From the NCBI GenBank assembly GCA_022264855.1, contig JABYQU010000060.1, positions 62,001 through 126,000 of the forward strand: a stretch of DNA of 64,000 bases, given 5' to 3'. Numbering within the stretch: the stretch's first letter is position 1; the number at the start of each line of letters is the position of its first letter. Shown in pieces: positions 11,641-22,168 of this stretch. Origin of the DNA: Lenzites betulinus (taxonomy: Eukaryota > Basidiomycota > Agaricomycetes > Polyporales > Polyporaceae). The notes below the pieces were generated by a model. That model had not been told where the DNA came from and made no database searches. It was given only the letters and a program-made list of their open reading frames with translations. A program made the position numbers and the translations under genes.

Positions 11641-12782
11641 ATGGCTTCCGTATCGAGCTTGCCCGGCCCTGCTCTTCTGGCGTCGAAAGCTGCGCTTTCG
11701 GCCGCTCTTGCTGAGAACCAGGCGAAGCAGAGTAAGACTGCAAATGGAGAGGACGAAAGCCTCGAGCCTGGAGAGATCCAGGAAGTGGATATGCAGGCGC
11801 AAGCCGAGACCATCCGCACGGTCTTCAGCGACCCGACGAACTTCAACGTCAAGGTGCGTGCGATATTGTGAACGCTCTACTTCACCGGCTTGCTTCGTGC
11901 TGATCGGACATCATTGTGGCTATAGCATCCTCTTTTCTCGCCTTGGACTCTCTGGTTCGACTCTCCGGCTACGAAGGGCCGCAATCTTCCACAGACACCG
12001 ATGACCTCCTTCCCTCAAACTCCCCTCCCGCAGACCCCCGGTGGCATCGCGGCTCAGGGTTGGATGGAGGATATCAAGCGGGTCATCACCTTTGACAGTG
12101 TAGAAGAATTCTGGGGGTACGTCAAACATGTGATGCTGTCTTTCGTGCAGTGCTGATTAGGCATATCAGACTATACAACAACATCGTGCCCCCGTCCCAG
12201 CTTCCACAAAAGGCGAACTACTATCTGTTCAAGGTCAGCTTGTGACGTGTTCAAGGAAAAATACAAATCTGACGGTAGTTTGTAGGAGGGCATTATTCCT
12301 GCTTGGGAGGATGAGGCCAACAAAAACGGTGGCAAGTGGAGCATACAGCTTCCCCGAGACAAGAACCGCGCCATCGTGGATAAGATGTGGCTTTATACCG
12401 TACGTATGATGCTCGCTCCACACAAGATGAGTGCTAATGGACAGCGCAGATGCTTGCCGCGATCGGCGAGACCTTTGACCCCCTTCTTGCCAGCCCCGAA
12501 GCCAGCGAGGCGGCTCACTCTCTCATTACCGGTGTGATCGTCTCGACGCGGCCGCAGTTCTACCGTATCTCTATCTGGACCCGTATCGCGCCCGCGTCGA
12601 CCGCCGGCGAGGACGACAAGCTCCGCGAGCGGATTGAGGGGGTCGGGCGACACTTCAAGACAAGTGTCCTGGGCTATCCGGAGTCGCAGAGGCTGGCGGG
12701 CGCTTTGGCGACGGAGGTCGAGTTCTTGTCCCACAAGGACTCCGAGAAGAAGGGGAAGCAGGCGAAGAAGATTATCGTGTGA
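11641..12782 (+). CDS. eIF4E: translation initiation factor eIF4E
   Basis: mRNA 5'-cap-binding subunit of eIF4F. Five exons (11641-11853, 11926-12116, 12170-12233, 12286-12399, 12450-12782) give 304 residues. A disordered N-terminal extension of about 70 residues carries the acidic segment seen in many fungal eIF4Es. The fold then reads HPLFSPWTLWFDSPATKGRN, a basidiomycete-type insert with repeated QTP, WMEDIKRVITFDSVEEFWG, LYNNIVPPSQLPQKANYYLF, EGIIPAWEDE, GGKWSIQLPRDK and the C-terminal part with RPQFYRISIWTR. The conserved cap-stacking Trp residues (PW at about 77-78 and AWEDE) and the phosphate-contacting basic residues are present. The C-terminus KKGKQAKKIIV is usual. All introns are 52-72 nt. 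Confidence 0.97.
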
Positions 12783-13120
12783 AGTCCTGGATTATGAGTA
12801 GTTTGACGAGGCTGTGTTTGCTGTCGGGCACGATGTACAGTTGCCGTGTGTGTTCTGCTGATTGTAGTATCCATCCTGCGCTACCACACATACTATATCC
12901 TAGTTTCGTTGTAGTAGGGCGTGCAGTGTGCGGCGCGTGCGATTGAAGCGGTGCCTGGCGTTTAATATTCTTTTGATCGTGGTCATCATTAAGCACAGGC
13001 GCCGAATTCGATGTGGCTGTAGTGTCATGACGTAGGGCCTTGGTTACAGTGCCACCCTCGGAGCAAGTACATAAAGCTCTGCGTGCTGCGCGCAGCCTAC
13101 GCCTCCCTATCCTTACCACC
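12783..13120. other. spacer with PIL1 promoter
   Basis: This 338-bp spacer holds the eIF4E 3' UTR and the PIL1 promoter. A CATAAAG TATA-like element at about 13070-13076 lies 45-50 bp before the PIL1 ATG. Nothing else was recognised. Confidence 0.45.
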
Positions 13121-14943
13121 ATGCAGGGACTATTCTCCTCACTCGCCGACAAGGCCCAATCCGCAATCAACGCGTCCCCGCTGGGCCGATCTAGCCAGAG
13201 CGCTGACGGATCGGCGCAATCGCCAGGCATCTTGAAGTCGCATGCTTTCGAAAGCATCCACCATCAGCTGCGCACTTTCCAGCAGCAATACTCGTGAGCA
13301 TGCTTCTCTTCCACGTCGTGTGCATGGCTGACCACGTCCGTGTAGGAGTTCTGTAACCCCTGCCCAGAAGATTGTCACCTCGCAGAAGGGAGTCGCGCTT
13401 GATCTCGACAATCTCGGCCGCGATGTACATGCGCAGAGCAAGGAGTTGTACACCTGGGGGCAGACAGAGAACGATGATATCAAAGACGGTAAGTCGTCGC
13501 GCGCCTGCCTGCCCTGTCCATACTGATAGTTATCGCGAAACCCACAGTCACTGATCGCCTAGCTTGGATGAACTACATCCTTGGCTCTCTCTCGGCGACG
13601 CTCGCGCAGCAGATCGACGCGTCTCGCGCGCCTTTCAAGGCGCTGCGCGATGCCGAGACCAGTCTCAGCGGACGGCGCAACATCCGCGGGGGGTTGCAGA
13701 ACCAGATCGCGCGCATTGAGCATGATCAGCAGCGCGGCATGGAACACAAATTGGCGGAGCTGAAACGTCAACTACGCAAAGCGGAGGAGGACGATGAGCC
13801 TCTTGAGAAGGAGGTTGAGCTCCTCAAGAGGAAGGCCGTGCGCGACAGTGAACGCCAGAAATGGGAGGCAGTTAGGGAGGTGAGCTAATCGCACGGCTAA
13901 TAATGGGATATTGTCTGACACCTTCGCAGTATGGAGAGAAGCTTGCGCTCGTTGCTCAAGCAGCTAGCTCCGCACTCCCCGCGCTCCCAGATATCCCCCC
14001 ATCGAAGGTTCAGCCATATACCGGAGGCCAATTGACCGCATCTGTGCGCACCACATTGCAACAAGCACTCGATAGCTATCGGGTCGGAGACACGACACTC
14101 TATTTCCGCGAGCTTTCAGCTGCAGACTTGGGCCGCTCGGACACGCGTAGCTTCGGCGAGACACACGCAAAGGAGCTCGCAAGCATTGGCACTGCTGAGC
14201 CCCACACTATGTCCAACATCCCCGTCACGCCACCCACAACGACACATGATACCCCTCCTCAGGCACCGTCCCATACCGCCAACATTACTTCCCCGCTTGC
14301 CCCAACTCCCACCACGAATACGCCGGCTGTCGCGCCCAAGGCTTCCACGCCTCCGCAGGGGGCAGCTTCCCCACCCTTGAACCCCGCGACACTCAATCAG
14401 GCACCAGCACCCATCCCGTACAAGGCAGGGTCTCCGCCGAGTGCCGTAGTGGCCCCCAACCCCTCCGAGCCTTCCATTAAAGTCCCTACGGTCACACCGA
14501 CTGTTGCAGAGACAGGTCTCCCCAAGTCCGCGGGGCCCGATGGACCGGGGCCGGCTAGTGGCTCTCTCCTCGACCTGAAGCAGCCTTCGCCCATCGCGCC
14601 TATCCCTGTGGCCACTCAGGGTTCCGCTCTTGCGATCACGGTTCCGCCCGGTTACGCCGCTGGGGTCACCTCGGCTCCCGAGAGCGCAGAGGACGAGAAG
14701 AAACGTCTCGCGCGAGAGGAGCGGGAGCGCTTCCTCCGCGAAGGGGGGCAGAGCGGTGATCCCCTGTCTAGTGTCGCCGAGCATCCCAAATTCGAGAGCG
14801 CCGAAGAGGAGAAGAAGCGACTGGAGAGGGAAGATAGGGAACGTCTCCTCGCCGCAGGAGGTTCCTCGAACCCGAACCCGGACCCGGACGCCAAAGAGCC
14901 CCCTCCGGACGACGGGGAGCTTCCGCCGTACCAGGAATTCTAA
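13121..14943 (+). CDS. PIL1: eisosome core component Pil1/Lsp1 family
   Basis: BAR-domain protein that assembles eisosomes, the furrow-like plasma-membrane domains of fungi. Four exons (13121-13293, 13346-13488, 13548-13879, 13930-14943) give 553 residues. The Pil1 domain (about 30-285) has TPAQKIVTSQKGVALDLDNL, HAQSKELYTWGQTENDD, VTDRLAWMNYILGSL, the basic lipid-binding helix GRRNIRGGLQNQIARIEHDQ and KKAVRD/REYGEKLALVAQA-type segments, followed by the conserved PYTGG motif. After it comes a long Pro/Thr/Ser-rich tail of about 250 residues that yeast Pil1 (about 340 residues) lacks; it ends with two charged repeats. Basidiomycete Pil1 proteins are known to be longer than the yeast ones. No paralogue (LSP1) is seen in this window. 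Confidence 0.95.
14680..14862 (+). repeat. two diverged charged repeats in the PIL1 tail
   Basis: Two related segments of about 69 bp (14680-14748 and 14794-14862) encode ESAEDEKKRLAREERER and ESAEEEKKRLEREDRER, each ending in two glycines. They are protein-level repeats with many third-position differences, so the duplication is old. They should form charged helices at the end of the disordered tail. Confidence 0.8.
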
Positions 14944-15242
14944 GAGCTGAGCGCTGAAGCGTTAACGTTGTCGTAGGGCGAGCGTGTGCCGAGAATTTGA
15001 CTGAACTGTAAGGTTACCTTCAAGTTGTTTTGGATGTATGTAATACTAGAATCAGTGCTGGCTGCAATGTTGGACACCTATGTTTTTTTATGTCACTGCA
15101 CGATGGAAGAATCTGAATTTCTGTAGTCGAACGTTCGTACCATATTACTCGTGTTGTCAGGCGCTTATTGGCGCCACTACCCGCGATGCGAGCAAAATGC
15201 GCAAGTCGTTCTATGAGCTAGTCCAAGCGCGCCCTTGCTAAT

Positions 15243-15266
15243 GTCCCCTTCGGGGTGACATACGAA

Positions 15267-15297
<31 letters not shown>

Positions 15298-15362
15298 GGC
15301 CCCTGCACAAGGATGACACGCTTTCCCGGAGTGGTAGACCTACGGGTCTCAATATTTATTTT
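15243..15362 (+). ncRNA. U6: U6 spliceosomal snRNA
   Basis: The core is unmistakable: AATTGGAACGATACAGAGAA, then GATTAGCATGGCCCCTGCAC and AAGGATGACACGC, which contain the ACAGAGA box pairing with the 5' splice site, the AGC triad and the internal stem-loop. The 5' end folds into a small hairpin closed by a TTCG tetraloop (15243-15258). The 3' part has an extra hairpin, AGACC-TACG-GGTCT at 15336-15349, also closed by a UNCG loop, then a T-run at 15359-15362 that would serve as the Pol III terminator. The 5' end is placed at the base of the hairpin and the 3' end at the T-run; both are uncertain by several nucleotides. No consensus TATA box was found about 30 bp upstream. The gene sits between PIL1 and TRM44, transcribed in the same direction. 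Confidence 0.95.
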
Positions 15363-15441
15363 GTTTGTTCCTACAATCACCAACGCCTCAGGGGCCCTCC
15401 CCAAATGGGATAACGACTTTCCTTCGAATCATTCGTGTTCG

Positions 15442-17237
15442 ATGTCTCAAGGAAGTACTACCACCTCGAGACCGCAATTTTTACCTCAACCTTGTGAGAC
15501 CGATGGTGTTGACAACCTCCAGGTCAATGTAGGAGGCGTTAATCTACCTTGGAAACCGATCCTTCAATGCCATGCGGACTTTCCTCCAGAAATTGTACGT
15601 CCCTCATGATGGACGGCCGCATACATGCCATGCTGATTCAGTAACTACCATACTATAGTTTGAGATTGCGGTATCGCAACTACTCCATCACCCGGAGTAC
15701 AACTCGACCCTCATTCTCCGTTCAGAGATACTCTCGGACTCGGCTACGGATTTCCCTGTAGGCTTGCCCTCGCTCGCCGGCTTTCGAGCCGTCCGCAATA
15801 TTACGCGGCGGCTATTGCCTCGTCGGCCTGGACGAGATGTCGGCATGGAGCAGCACTGCACGATGTATGCACCGGACGTAGGAGATGACGATCGGCCGGT
15901 CGTGCTCGTCCTGACACCCATCGTAGAATCGGACGGTTCTCTCCCATACTACCACCCGGCGGTGCACCACCTCGCGTTCCGCTACATCCCAGCGGAGGTG
16001 CCGCTCATTAGGATCGAGGCGGACCCGTTCCCTTCGACGCCGACGGGCCTCGACTCTAGACTCTACCGCACTTGCCTCGCCCTGCTGGACACAGTGCATA
16101 GATATGGCTGGGGCTCCCTCACGAATTACAAGAAGCGCGTGCAACATGACTGCATCATAGGAAGAGAGGCATATCAAGATCTCTACCTAGTCATGCGCAA
16201 GCGGCACAAGCATCTCATCAACGAATGGCAGGAGGTCACCGATCCGTTAAAGCACGTCTTCGAGGTGTGTCCAGGCTCCCGTGCACTAACCGCTTGCTGA
16301 CATCATGCATGCCGTAGGACATTGGGATCGCCACCTTCTTGATACTTCTATGGAAAGATAGCTACGGGGCACGAGAGTTAGAGGCGCCAGACGACGTCAA
16401 CGGCGAGAATCTGGACGGGATGCCCTGGCGTCAGTGGCCTCGCCCTCCGGGTGGCTTCTTGGATTTAGGGTACGGTCGGGTACGTCATTCTTTGGAAATG
16501 TGATACGGGCTAACACCGCGCGCAGATGCGGGAACGGGCTACTCACGCATATCCTCACCGCTGAGGGGTATGATGGACATGGCATAGACGTGAGGGCGCG
16601 CACATCTTGGTCTCACTATCCCGAAGCCACTCGGGCTCGTCTCCACGTAGAGTCTCTAGACCCTACCTCCCTAAAACGTCAAGCGCAGGAGCATCCGTAC
16701 CTACGCCAAGGAGTGTTCATGATCGCAAACCATGCGGACGAACTCACGCCATGGACGCCAGTGCTCGCAACCCTCTTCGATGCGTCAGGGTACTTGTCAA
16801 TCCCCTGCTGCGCATGGGCGTTCGATGAGAAGTACGAGCGGTCGAGAGTCGCGGACTACCCTGTGCCCGACGACAGCTTCGTGGACGGCCTGAACCTAGG
16901 CGGGGACGGCAGCAACGCAAGCTCGTACTCGAGATACCGCATCTGGCTGGCGTCTCTGAGCTTGTACTGCGGGTGGAAGGTCGAATGTGAAAACCTCCGC
17001 ATTCCCAGTACCAGGAACTGGGCTATCGTCGGTGAGTCGATCCTGCATATCTCGTGAACTCCAACTTAGCTTTCTGGCTAATCTCTCGTCCCAGGCAGGA
17101 GCCGTATTCAAATGGAAAGCGGAGATGAGACAGAGGAGTCGCCGTCACGAAGTAACATCGAAGAGATCATGCTCAAGGTTCAAGAACGCGGCGTGTTCAA
17201 GACGAGGACGCCGGAGGGGAAGGCGAAGGACCATTGA
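15442..17237 (+). CDS. TRM44: tRNA (uracil-2'-O-)-methyltransferase Trm44
   Basis: SAM-dependent enzyme that methylates the ribose of U44 in tRNA(Ser). Five exons (15442-15594, 15659-16264, 16318-16469, 16526-17031, 17095-17237) give 519 residues. Family landmarks: WKPILQCHADFPPEI near the N-terminus, RLYRTCLALLDTVHRYGWG, then the SAM-binding motif FLDLGCGNGLLTHI (about 299-312) recovered only after splicing, GIDVRARTSWSHYPE, and the acceptor motif region with IPCCAWAFDEKY and YRIWLASLSLYCGWKVE. The last splice joins NWAIVG to RSRIQ, also a family motif. The ATG at 15442 lies only about 80 bp after the U6 terminator; an in-frame ATG further upstream falls inside U6 and is rejected. Confidence 0.92.
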
Positions 17238-17594
17238 TTGCAGGGTTGTGGGGTGTATATCCTAGCAGAGTGAGCGGTACCGCGGTGAACTCTGGAGATC
17301 TTAGATCTTACCCTCCGTTCGCGTATTCTGTACGTCGTCGATGACTGTATACACGACAATTTTTGCCTCCTACCTTGCATCCGCGCACCTGGTATGCAGC
17401 GAGCAGCAGAGTCCATCATTCCTGCGGGCGCCACAGGAGGATGGGTAACCGGAGATGGGCGCTTCCGTTCTTTGCTCTGACCTGCTTACTCTTCCTTGCA
17501 ATCCATGTAACTTTCATGCGCCTCGTTCTCTATCGACCACCATCAACTCCCCCGGCTCTGGATTACTGTTCTGCTCGTAAGATATTGGCGTAGG
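17238..17594. other. spacer between TRM44 and an F-box gene
   Basis: A 357-bp spacer between two plus-strand genes. It contains the TRM44 3' UTR and the F-box promoter. No motif or RNA gene recognised. Confidence 0.4.
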
Positions 17595-19149
17595 ATGGCT
17601 TCCCCGCTCCCCGACGAATTGTGGCTCGAGATCTTCGACTATGCGGTCGGGGACATCGACCTGTTCGACCATACTTTGCCAACCGCCTTCTCCGAGGCCT
17701 CCTGGTTCAAGACCCTATACGGGGACTGGTCTCTGCGAACCGCACAAGAGAGCGTGAATAATGCGCAGCGACGCAGCTATGCTACGAAGAAGGTGCGTCC
17801 GAACGCCCTTCCAGCCCATCGCACGTTCCGACAGGACCCTGCAGGCCATAATGTCCACATGTCGGACTTGGCGGCGGTTAGGCTACGAGTTCTTCTACAG
17901 GTTCCTTTTCTTCAGCAATCCACGTAACATCCAACGGGCGTGCTATCTCTTGGACCGTGACAAAGAGTTAGGCTGGTGGGTGAAGAGGTTGCACGTAACA
18001 CGCTACTTCGCCGGGGGAGGGACCACCATGGAGACTACGCAGAATTCCCTGGTTTCGATAATCCGACAATGTCCCAACCTTGAAATCTTCGTCGTCAACT
18101 GGCCCCTGTCGAATACTCTGCAAGCTATAGGCGACGCCCTCTGCACGTACTGCCCACGCACGCTGCGCGTCCTGCACATCAACATCCCCACGACGTCGCT
18201 CGCGAAACTTATTTTCATGCTGCAGTGCCTGCCTAAGCTGTCTACCGCTCACATCGAATTCGACGGCACTCCCCCCGAACAGATCACCCTCGGTTCAGCA
18301 GGGGACCTAGCGCTCACCTTGCCTTCCCTCGAACATCTCTCGCTACGGGGCCCTTTCCAGGACTTCTTGGAGGAGGCGATCGGCTGGGAGATACCCGCGC
18401 TGAAGACGCTTTGTCTCGACTTCGTCAACCACCGGGATGACTTCCCCGACCTGATTGAATTCCTCAGAGTCCATGGCGCAGAGCTCACCTTCCTCGATCT
18501 CAACATCATTCCCACCCTTGATGTTCCGACCATCCTCGACCTGTGTCCAATGTTGACCACCTTCACCTTCAACCCGGATTGGCGGATACCCAGCTGGGAG
18601 CAGAACTTGTTCCCCGGGAGCTCGTCCACACGGCGTCCGCACGCGAACATCACGACGATCGGCCTCCATCACCTTCTCTACGCCTTCGGCGTCGGTTATG
18701 CCGCCACGTACGACAAGGTCGATCCGTTCGCCACGCAGATGATCCGTCGCCGCAATGACGTCAACTTCGGTGCGCTGAACAAGCGCAACTTCCCTCGTCT
18801 CGAGCGCATTCGCGTGCTGAATACGACGCTGCTCACCGACCTCGAGGCCAACAATGGGCCCAGCCAGCATTGCTTCGAGCGGTGGGAGCGTTGGTGGAGA
18901 CAGTGCCAGAAGGAGGGCATCAGACTCGAGGACTGCACAGGGGAGACGCTAGGAACGCTGCCGATGGATGACGAGGACGAGACAGAGGACGAGGGGAGTA
19001 CGGTGGAGGAGGGTCAGTCGGCACCAGCGCATCTATCGTCGCTGCGGGAGCTGCTGATGGAGTGCAGGAGGATGAACGCACAGCGGGAGATGGACGTGAC
19101 CCCGCCCGCGCTTCGGATGATATACGCCGGGACCTCTCGATTATCATAG
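17595..19149 (+). CDS. F-box/LRR-like protein
   Basis: Probable substrate receptor of an SCF ubiquitin ligase; substrate unknown. Two exons (17595-17792, 17845-19149; 52-nt intron) give 500 residues. The N-terminus SPLPDELWLEIFDYAV is an F-box-type helix pair. The splice joins YATKKA to IMSTCRTWRRLGYEFFYRFL, a segment commonly found after the F-box in Agaricomycete families. The middle has leucine-rich repeat-like segments (LRVLHINIPT, LPSLEHLSLRGPF, IPALKTLCLDF, LTFLDLNIIP, CPMLTTFTFN). The C-terminus is acidic (DDEDETEDEGSTVEEG). No membrane segment or signal peptide. Such proteins form large, fast-evolving families in mushrooms; three more lie in this window. Confidence 0.82.
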
Positions 19150-19625
19150 CCATAGTGGGTCGACACATCGCTCCCAGATCTCTGACGCTGTGTGCTCACG
19201 CTGATCGTTCCCAGTGCGGCTATGGAAACCATAACCCTTCTCGCCCACACGACTCCACCCCAGCGCGTGGGCTACACGCTCCACCGGCATGACCTACGAC
19301 GCCCAAATACGACCGTGACGCAAGCTCGCCGACGATATCCGAATTCATGCATGTTTGCCTCGTGTTCTCCGTTGCTCTCGCGCTCTCTCTGCGCTCTCGC
19401 ACCCCATCTGTACCATATTTCACAACAGTAGCCGTCTCTCCGAAGGTATGTCGTCCTCGCGCATATTTGGAGTTGAGCTGAGGTCACATTCCTTCAGTTT
19501 TAGAAATATCATTGCCTCGACCGTGACCACTGCGAGCTCGGGACATTATCGATCTCATAGATACATTATGTTATGTCCGTAGGGCTACATCGACGATTCC
19601 TATGCAACAACAGTGGGGATACCCG
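19150..19625. other. spacer between convergent genes
   Basis: A 476-bp stretch between the 3' ends of the F-box gene (plus) and ELP4 (minus). Pyrimidine-rich runs and short frames only; nothing recognised. Confidence 0.4.
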
Positions 19626-21181
19626 CTAGAAATCGTACAGATCGGGCCGCTCGGAAGTGAACGCGACCTTCTTCTTCACCTTCGCTTTCTTGAAACTACT
19701 TGTCGGCTGCACGGCCGGCGGCGCGACTGAGGCAGGCTGAGGCACCGTTGCGATCTGCACCTGTTCCAACTGGACTTGAACGGCAGCGACTGCAGAACTC
19801 GGGGCTGTATGGGACGACGCGTGGTCGTGGTTGTGATCGTGCGCGGCACCTGTATCTAAGGCGGCGGCGTTAGCTGACGGCGTGGTTCGTCGCTCGCTGA
19901 CCCCGCCCTCGACGTCCAGATGTAGGGTCTCAAAGATGAGGCGTTTGCGCATGCACTTGAACGCGAGGTTGTTCTCCCCGGAGGAAGACAGTCCACGGAG
20001 AGTGGAGAACTTGTCGCTGGGTGGCAGCAGTGTATGCGGCGAAGGGAGTGTGTGTATGTGGACCAAGCCATGGTGGGACGAGAACATGGCGGTCAGAGAG
20101 GGATTCGCTGGAGTTCTCGCGAATTAAGCATCATAGAGAGTAAAGTGAATCTCGGCAACTTACAGCTGAAGGCTGCGAGGGTAATTGCAGCGTCCGTAAG
20201 CCACCCGAGCTTTTGTACCCAACCGGGGCCACCATATGCCTCTTGGCACAAATCCGGAGGCAGGCACACAGAGGCACATGACTGGGGGTAACGGCGAAGG
20301 AGGGCTCTCAATGAGTGCAGGAAATAGCATATATCCTGGTACATCGATTAAAGTTCGTGTCTTTTAACGACCACACTCAGTGTACTCACCTGTGGTGACA
20401 GGTCTCCCCATTCATACGAGCCTAGAGCTGGTATGCAGACCCTCGTGGCCATTGGTTGAGCGTCCGATGTTTTCTGGGAAAGGATATCTGACAGACGGCG
20501 GATTACTGCAATGCACGATGACCTCCCGTCATTCGTCACGCTTTCTTCTTCCACGTCCACAGCTAAAAGGCGTCCATCGTCGCGCGCAGCCTTGATCACC
20601 TCTTCTGGCATCCGGCATGTAAGATCAAACGTGCGGCAGTATTCATCCGCGGACCTAACACATTATCGCTCTGGTCACTCGTTGCGAAAATGAATTCCAC
20701 AGACATAGAGAACGGCTTACTGGCTGGAGGTGGGCACGGTGGTCTGGAACTGTTTCATCTGCTCATACCGCCATGCGATCTTGATTTTCGTGTCGTGCTC
20801 GGAAGCCTTCTCGTCTTCCGCGTCGTCCGCGAAAGTCGACGGACCAGCGGGGCTAGCGGACTGCGTCTGCGCGGCGCTCCCCGGCACCCACATACATTCG
20901 CCCAAGAACGCTTCCGCCCGCGCGCCGACGACACACACGCGCTGCCCGCTCACCAGGCCCTGCGCGACAGCGTACTTGATGATAAGCTCCCCGTACGCAG
21001 TGTGCGCGTCTGGCGCGAGGACGAGGAGCGAGCAGGAGAGGGGCAGTCCTCCGCCGAGGATGTCATCGAGCGAGGGGATCCCGGTGGACGTGATCGTCGT
21101 CGCGGGAGATCCGGGCGAGGTGCGCGTCCCCGCGGGGAGCGGCGGTTGTTTTGTAGCCGTCCGTCGCTTGAACGCGGACAT
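19626..21181 (-). CDS. ELP4: Elongator complex subunit Elp4
   Basis: RecA-like subunit of the Elp456 ring of Elongator, which is required for wobble-uridine modification of tRNA. Four exons (21181-20721, 20654-20390, 20335-20164, 20107-19626) give 459 residues. Seen in order: TSTGIPSLDDILGGGLPLSC at the start of the RecA-like fold, AYGELIIKYAVAQGLVSGQR, WRYEQMKQFQTTV, the splice-restored EYCRTFDLTCRMPEEV, DICYFLHSLRALLRRYP, AYGGPGWVQKLGWLTDAAIT, HGLVHIHTLPSPHTLLPP and ENNLAFKCMRKRLIFETLHL. It ends with a basidiomycete-type Ala/Pro-rich insert and VAFTSERPDLYDF. There is no intact Walker A motif, as usual for Elp4. It shares a 194-bp divergent promoter with IMP1. Confidence 0.94.
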
Positions 21182-21375
21182 GGCCCGGACAGCGGGTCGA
21201 GGAGGGCGTACTGAACAAGTAGGAACAAGTTACAAGAGTTTGCTGAGGCGCGAATCCGCGCGATCGCGATCCGCGAGCGCGTCCTTCGTGAGGCGCCGAC
21301 TCCGGCTATTGACTTGTAAACGTCATGGTCTCCGCATCGACCGACTGCTTCTGAACACATAACACGCTATCATAC
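21182..21375. promoter_or_regulatory. compact divergent promoter of ELP4 and IMP1
   Basis: Only 194 bp separate the ATG codons of ELP4 (minus) and IMP1 (plus). Both promoters and both 5' UTRs must lie here. No TATA or CCAAT box is evident. Confidence 0.6.
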
Positions 21376-22091
21376 ATGTTCTCGGGGAGGATTGGAGGGT
21401 GGGCTGCTAGAGCCTGGAGAGCACAACGGCCTAGGCGGGAGGACCTGCCGCGAATCGGTCGGCGGGTGGGATACTGGACGCTCCAGGTAAGTGCTCGTCG
21501 ACCACCTCAGTGAGCATGGACATTAAGCCCGAGGCAAAGGTCGTTAACTTCGCATGCGCACTGCACCTTATTGGAGAGCATGTCGTGACAATTTCCTTCG
21601 TGAGTCGAACAACCATACGAGTTTGTACCGCTCACCCGTGCTGTGTCTAGGTGGAAGGCCCTTCTATGTTCCCAACCATGGGCATGTACGGAGAGGCTGT
21701 ACTAGAGCTCAAGTGGATTGACCCGCGTCGTCTGCAACGAGGAGATCTGGTCACTCACACCTCCCCCCTCGACCCTACCCGCAAGGTCTGCAAACGCGTG
21801 ACTGGCCTACCTGGGGACATCGTGTGCGTTGACCCTACGGGAGAATACGCGCCATCGACAGAACATGTTGTGGTGCCCAGGAACCATATCTGGGTGACTG
21901 GAGACAACCTGGCGTACTCAAGGGATTCCCGAATATATGGACCCGTCCCCCTCGGTTTGGTTAAGGGCAAATTATATGCTAGGGTACGTTTTTGCCACTC
22001 GTCAGACGACGGATGTCTTCTGATTGGCCCGTAGGTCTTGCCTCTCAGAGACGCGACATTATTCCGCAATACATTCGACTTCATCGACTGA
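21376..22091 (+). CDS. IMP1: mitochondrial inner membrane peptidase subunit 1
   Basis: S26-family signal peptidase that removes intermembrane-space sorting signals in mitochondria. Four exons (21376-21486, 21528-21599, 21651-21983, 22035-22091) give 190 residues, the normal size. The catalytic Ser is in GPSMFPTM (Ser66) and the catalytic Lys in CKRVTGLPGD (Lys109), a Ser-Lys dyad. Further family signatures are HIWVTGDNLAYSRDSRIYG and PLGLVKGKLYARV. The splice of exons 1-2 uses the acceptor at 21527 because the alternative AG at about 21510 gives an immediate stop. The N-terminus has Arg-rich, acid-free character suited to mitochondrial import, followed by VVNFACALHLIGEHVV as the anchor. IMP1 rather than IMP2 is inferred from the GDN.AYS.DSR motif. 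Confidence 0.9.
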
Positions 22092-22168
22092 TGAGCAAGA
22101 CATACCATGCGTACGCCTGTAATATTATCATAATAATAGCGTGCCGCGCTCCGGAGACCCCCTGCGCT

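Noticed and set aside
15313..15600. Plus-strand frame starting at 15313 as an N-terminal extension of TRM44
   Set aside because: Its first codons lie in the U6 snRNA gene; the ATG at 15442 gives the normal N-terminus.
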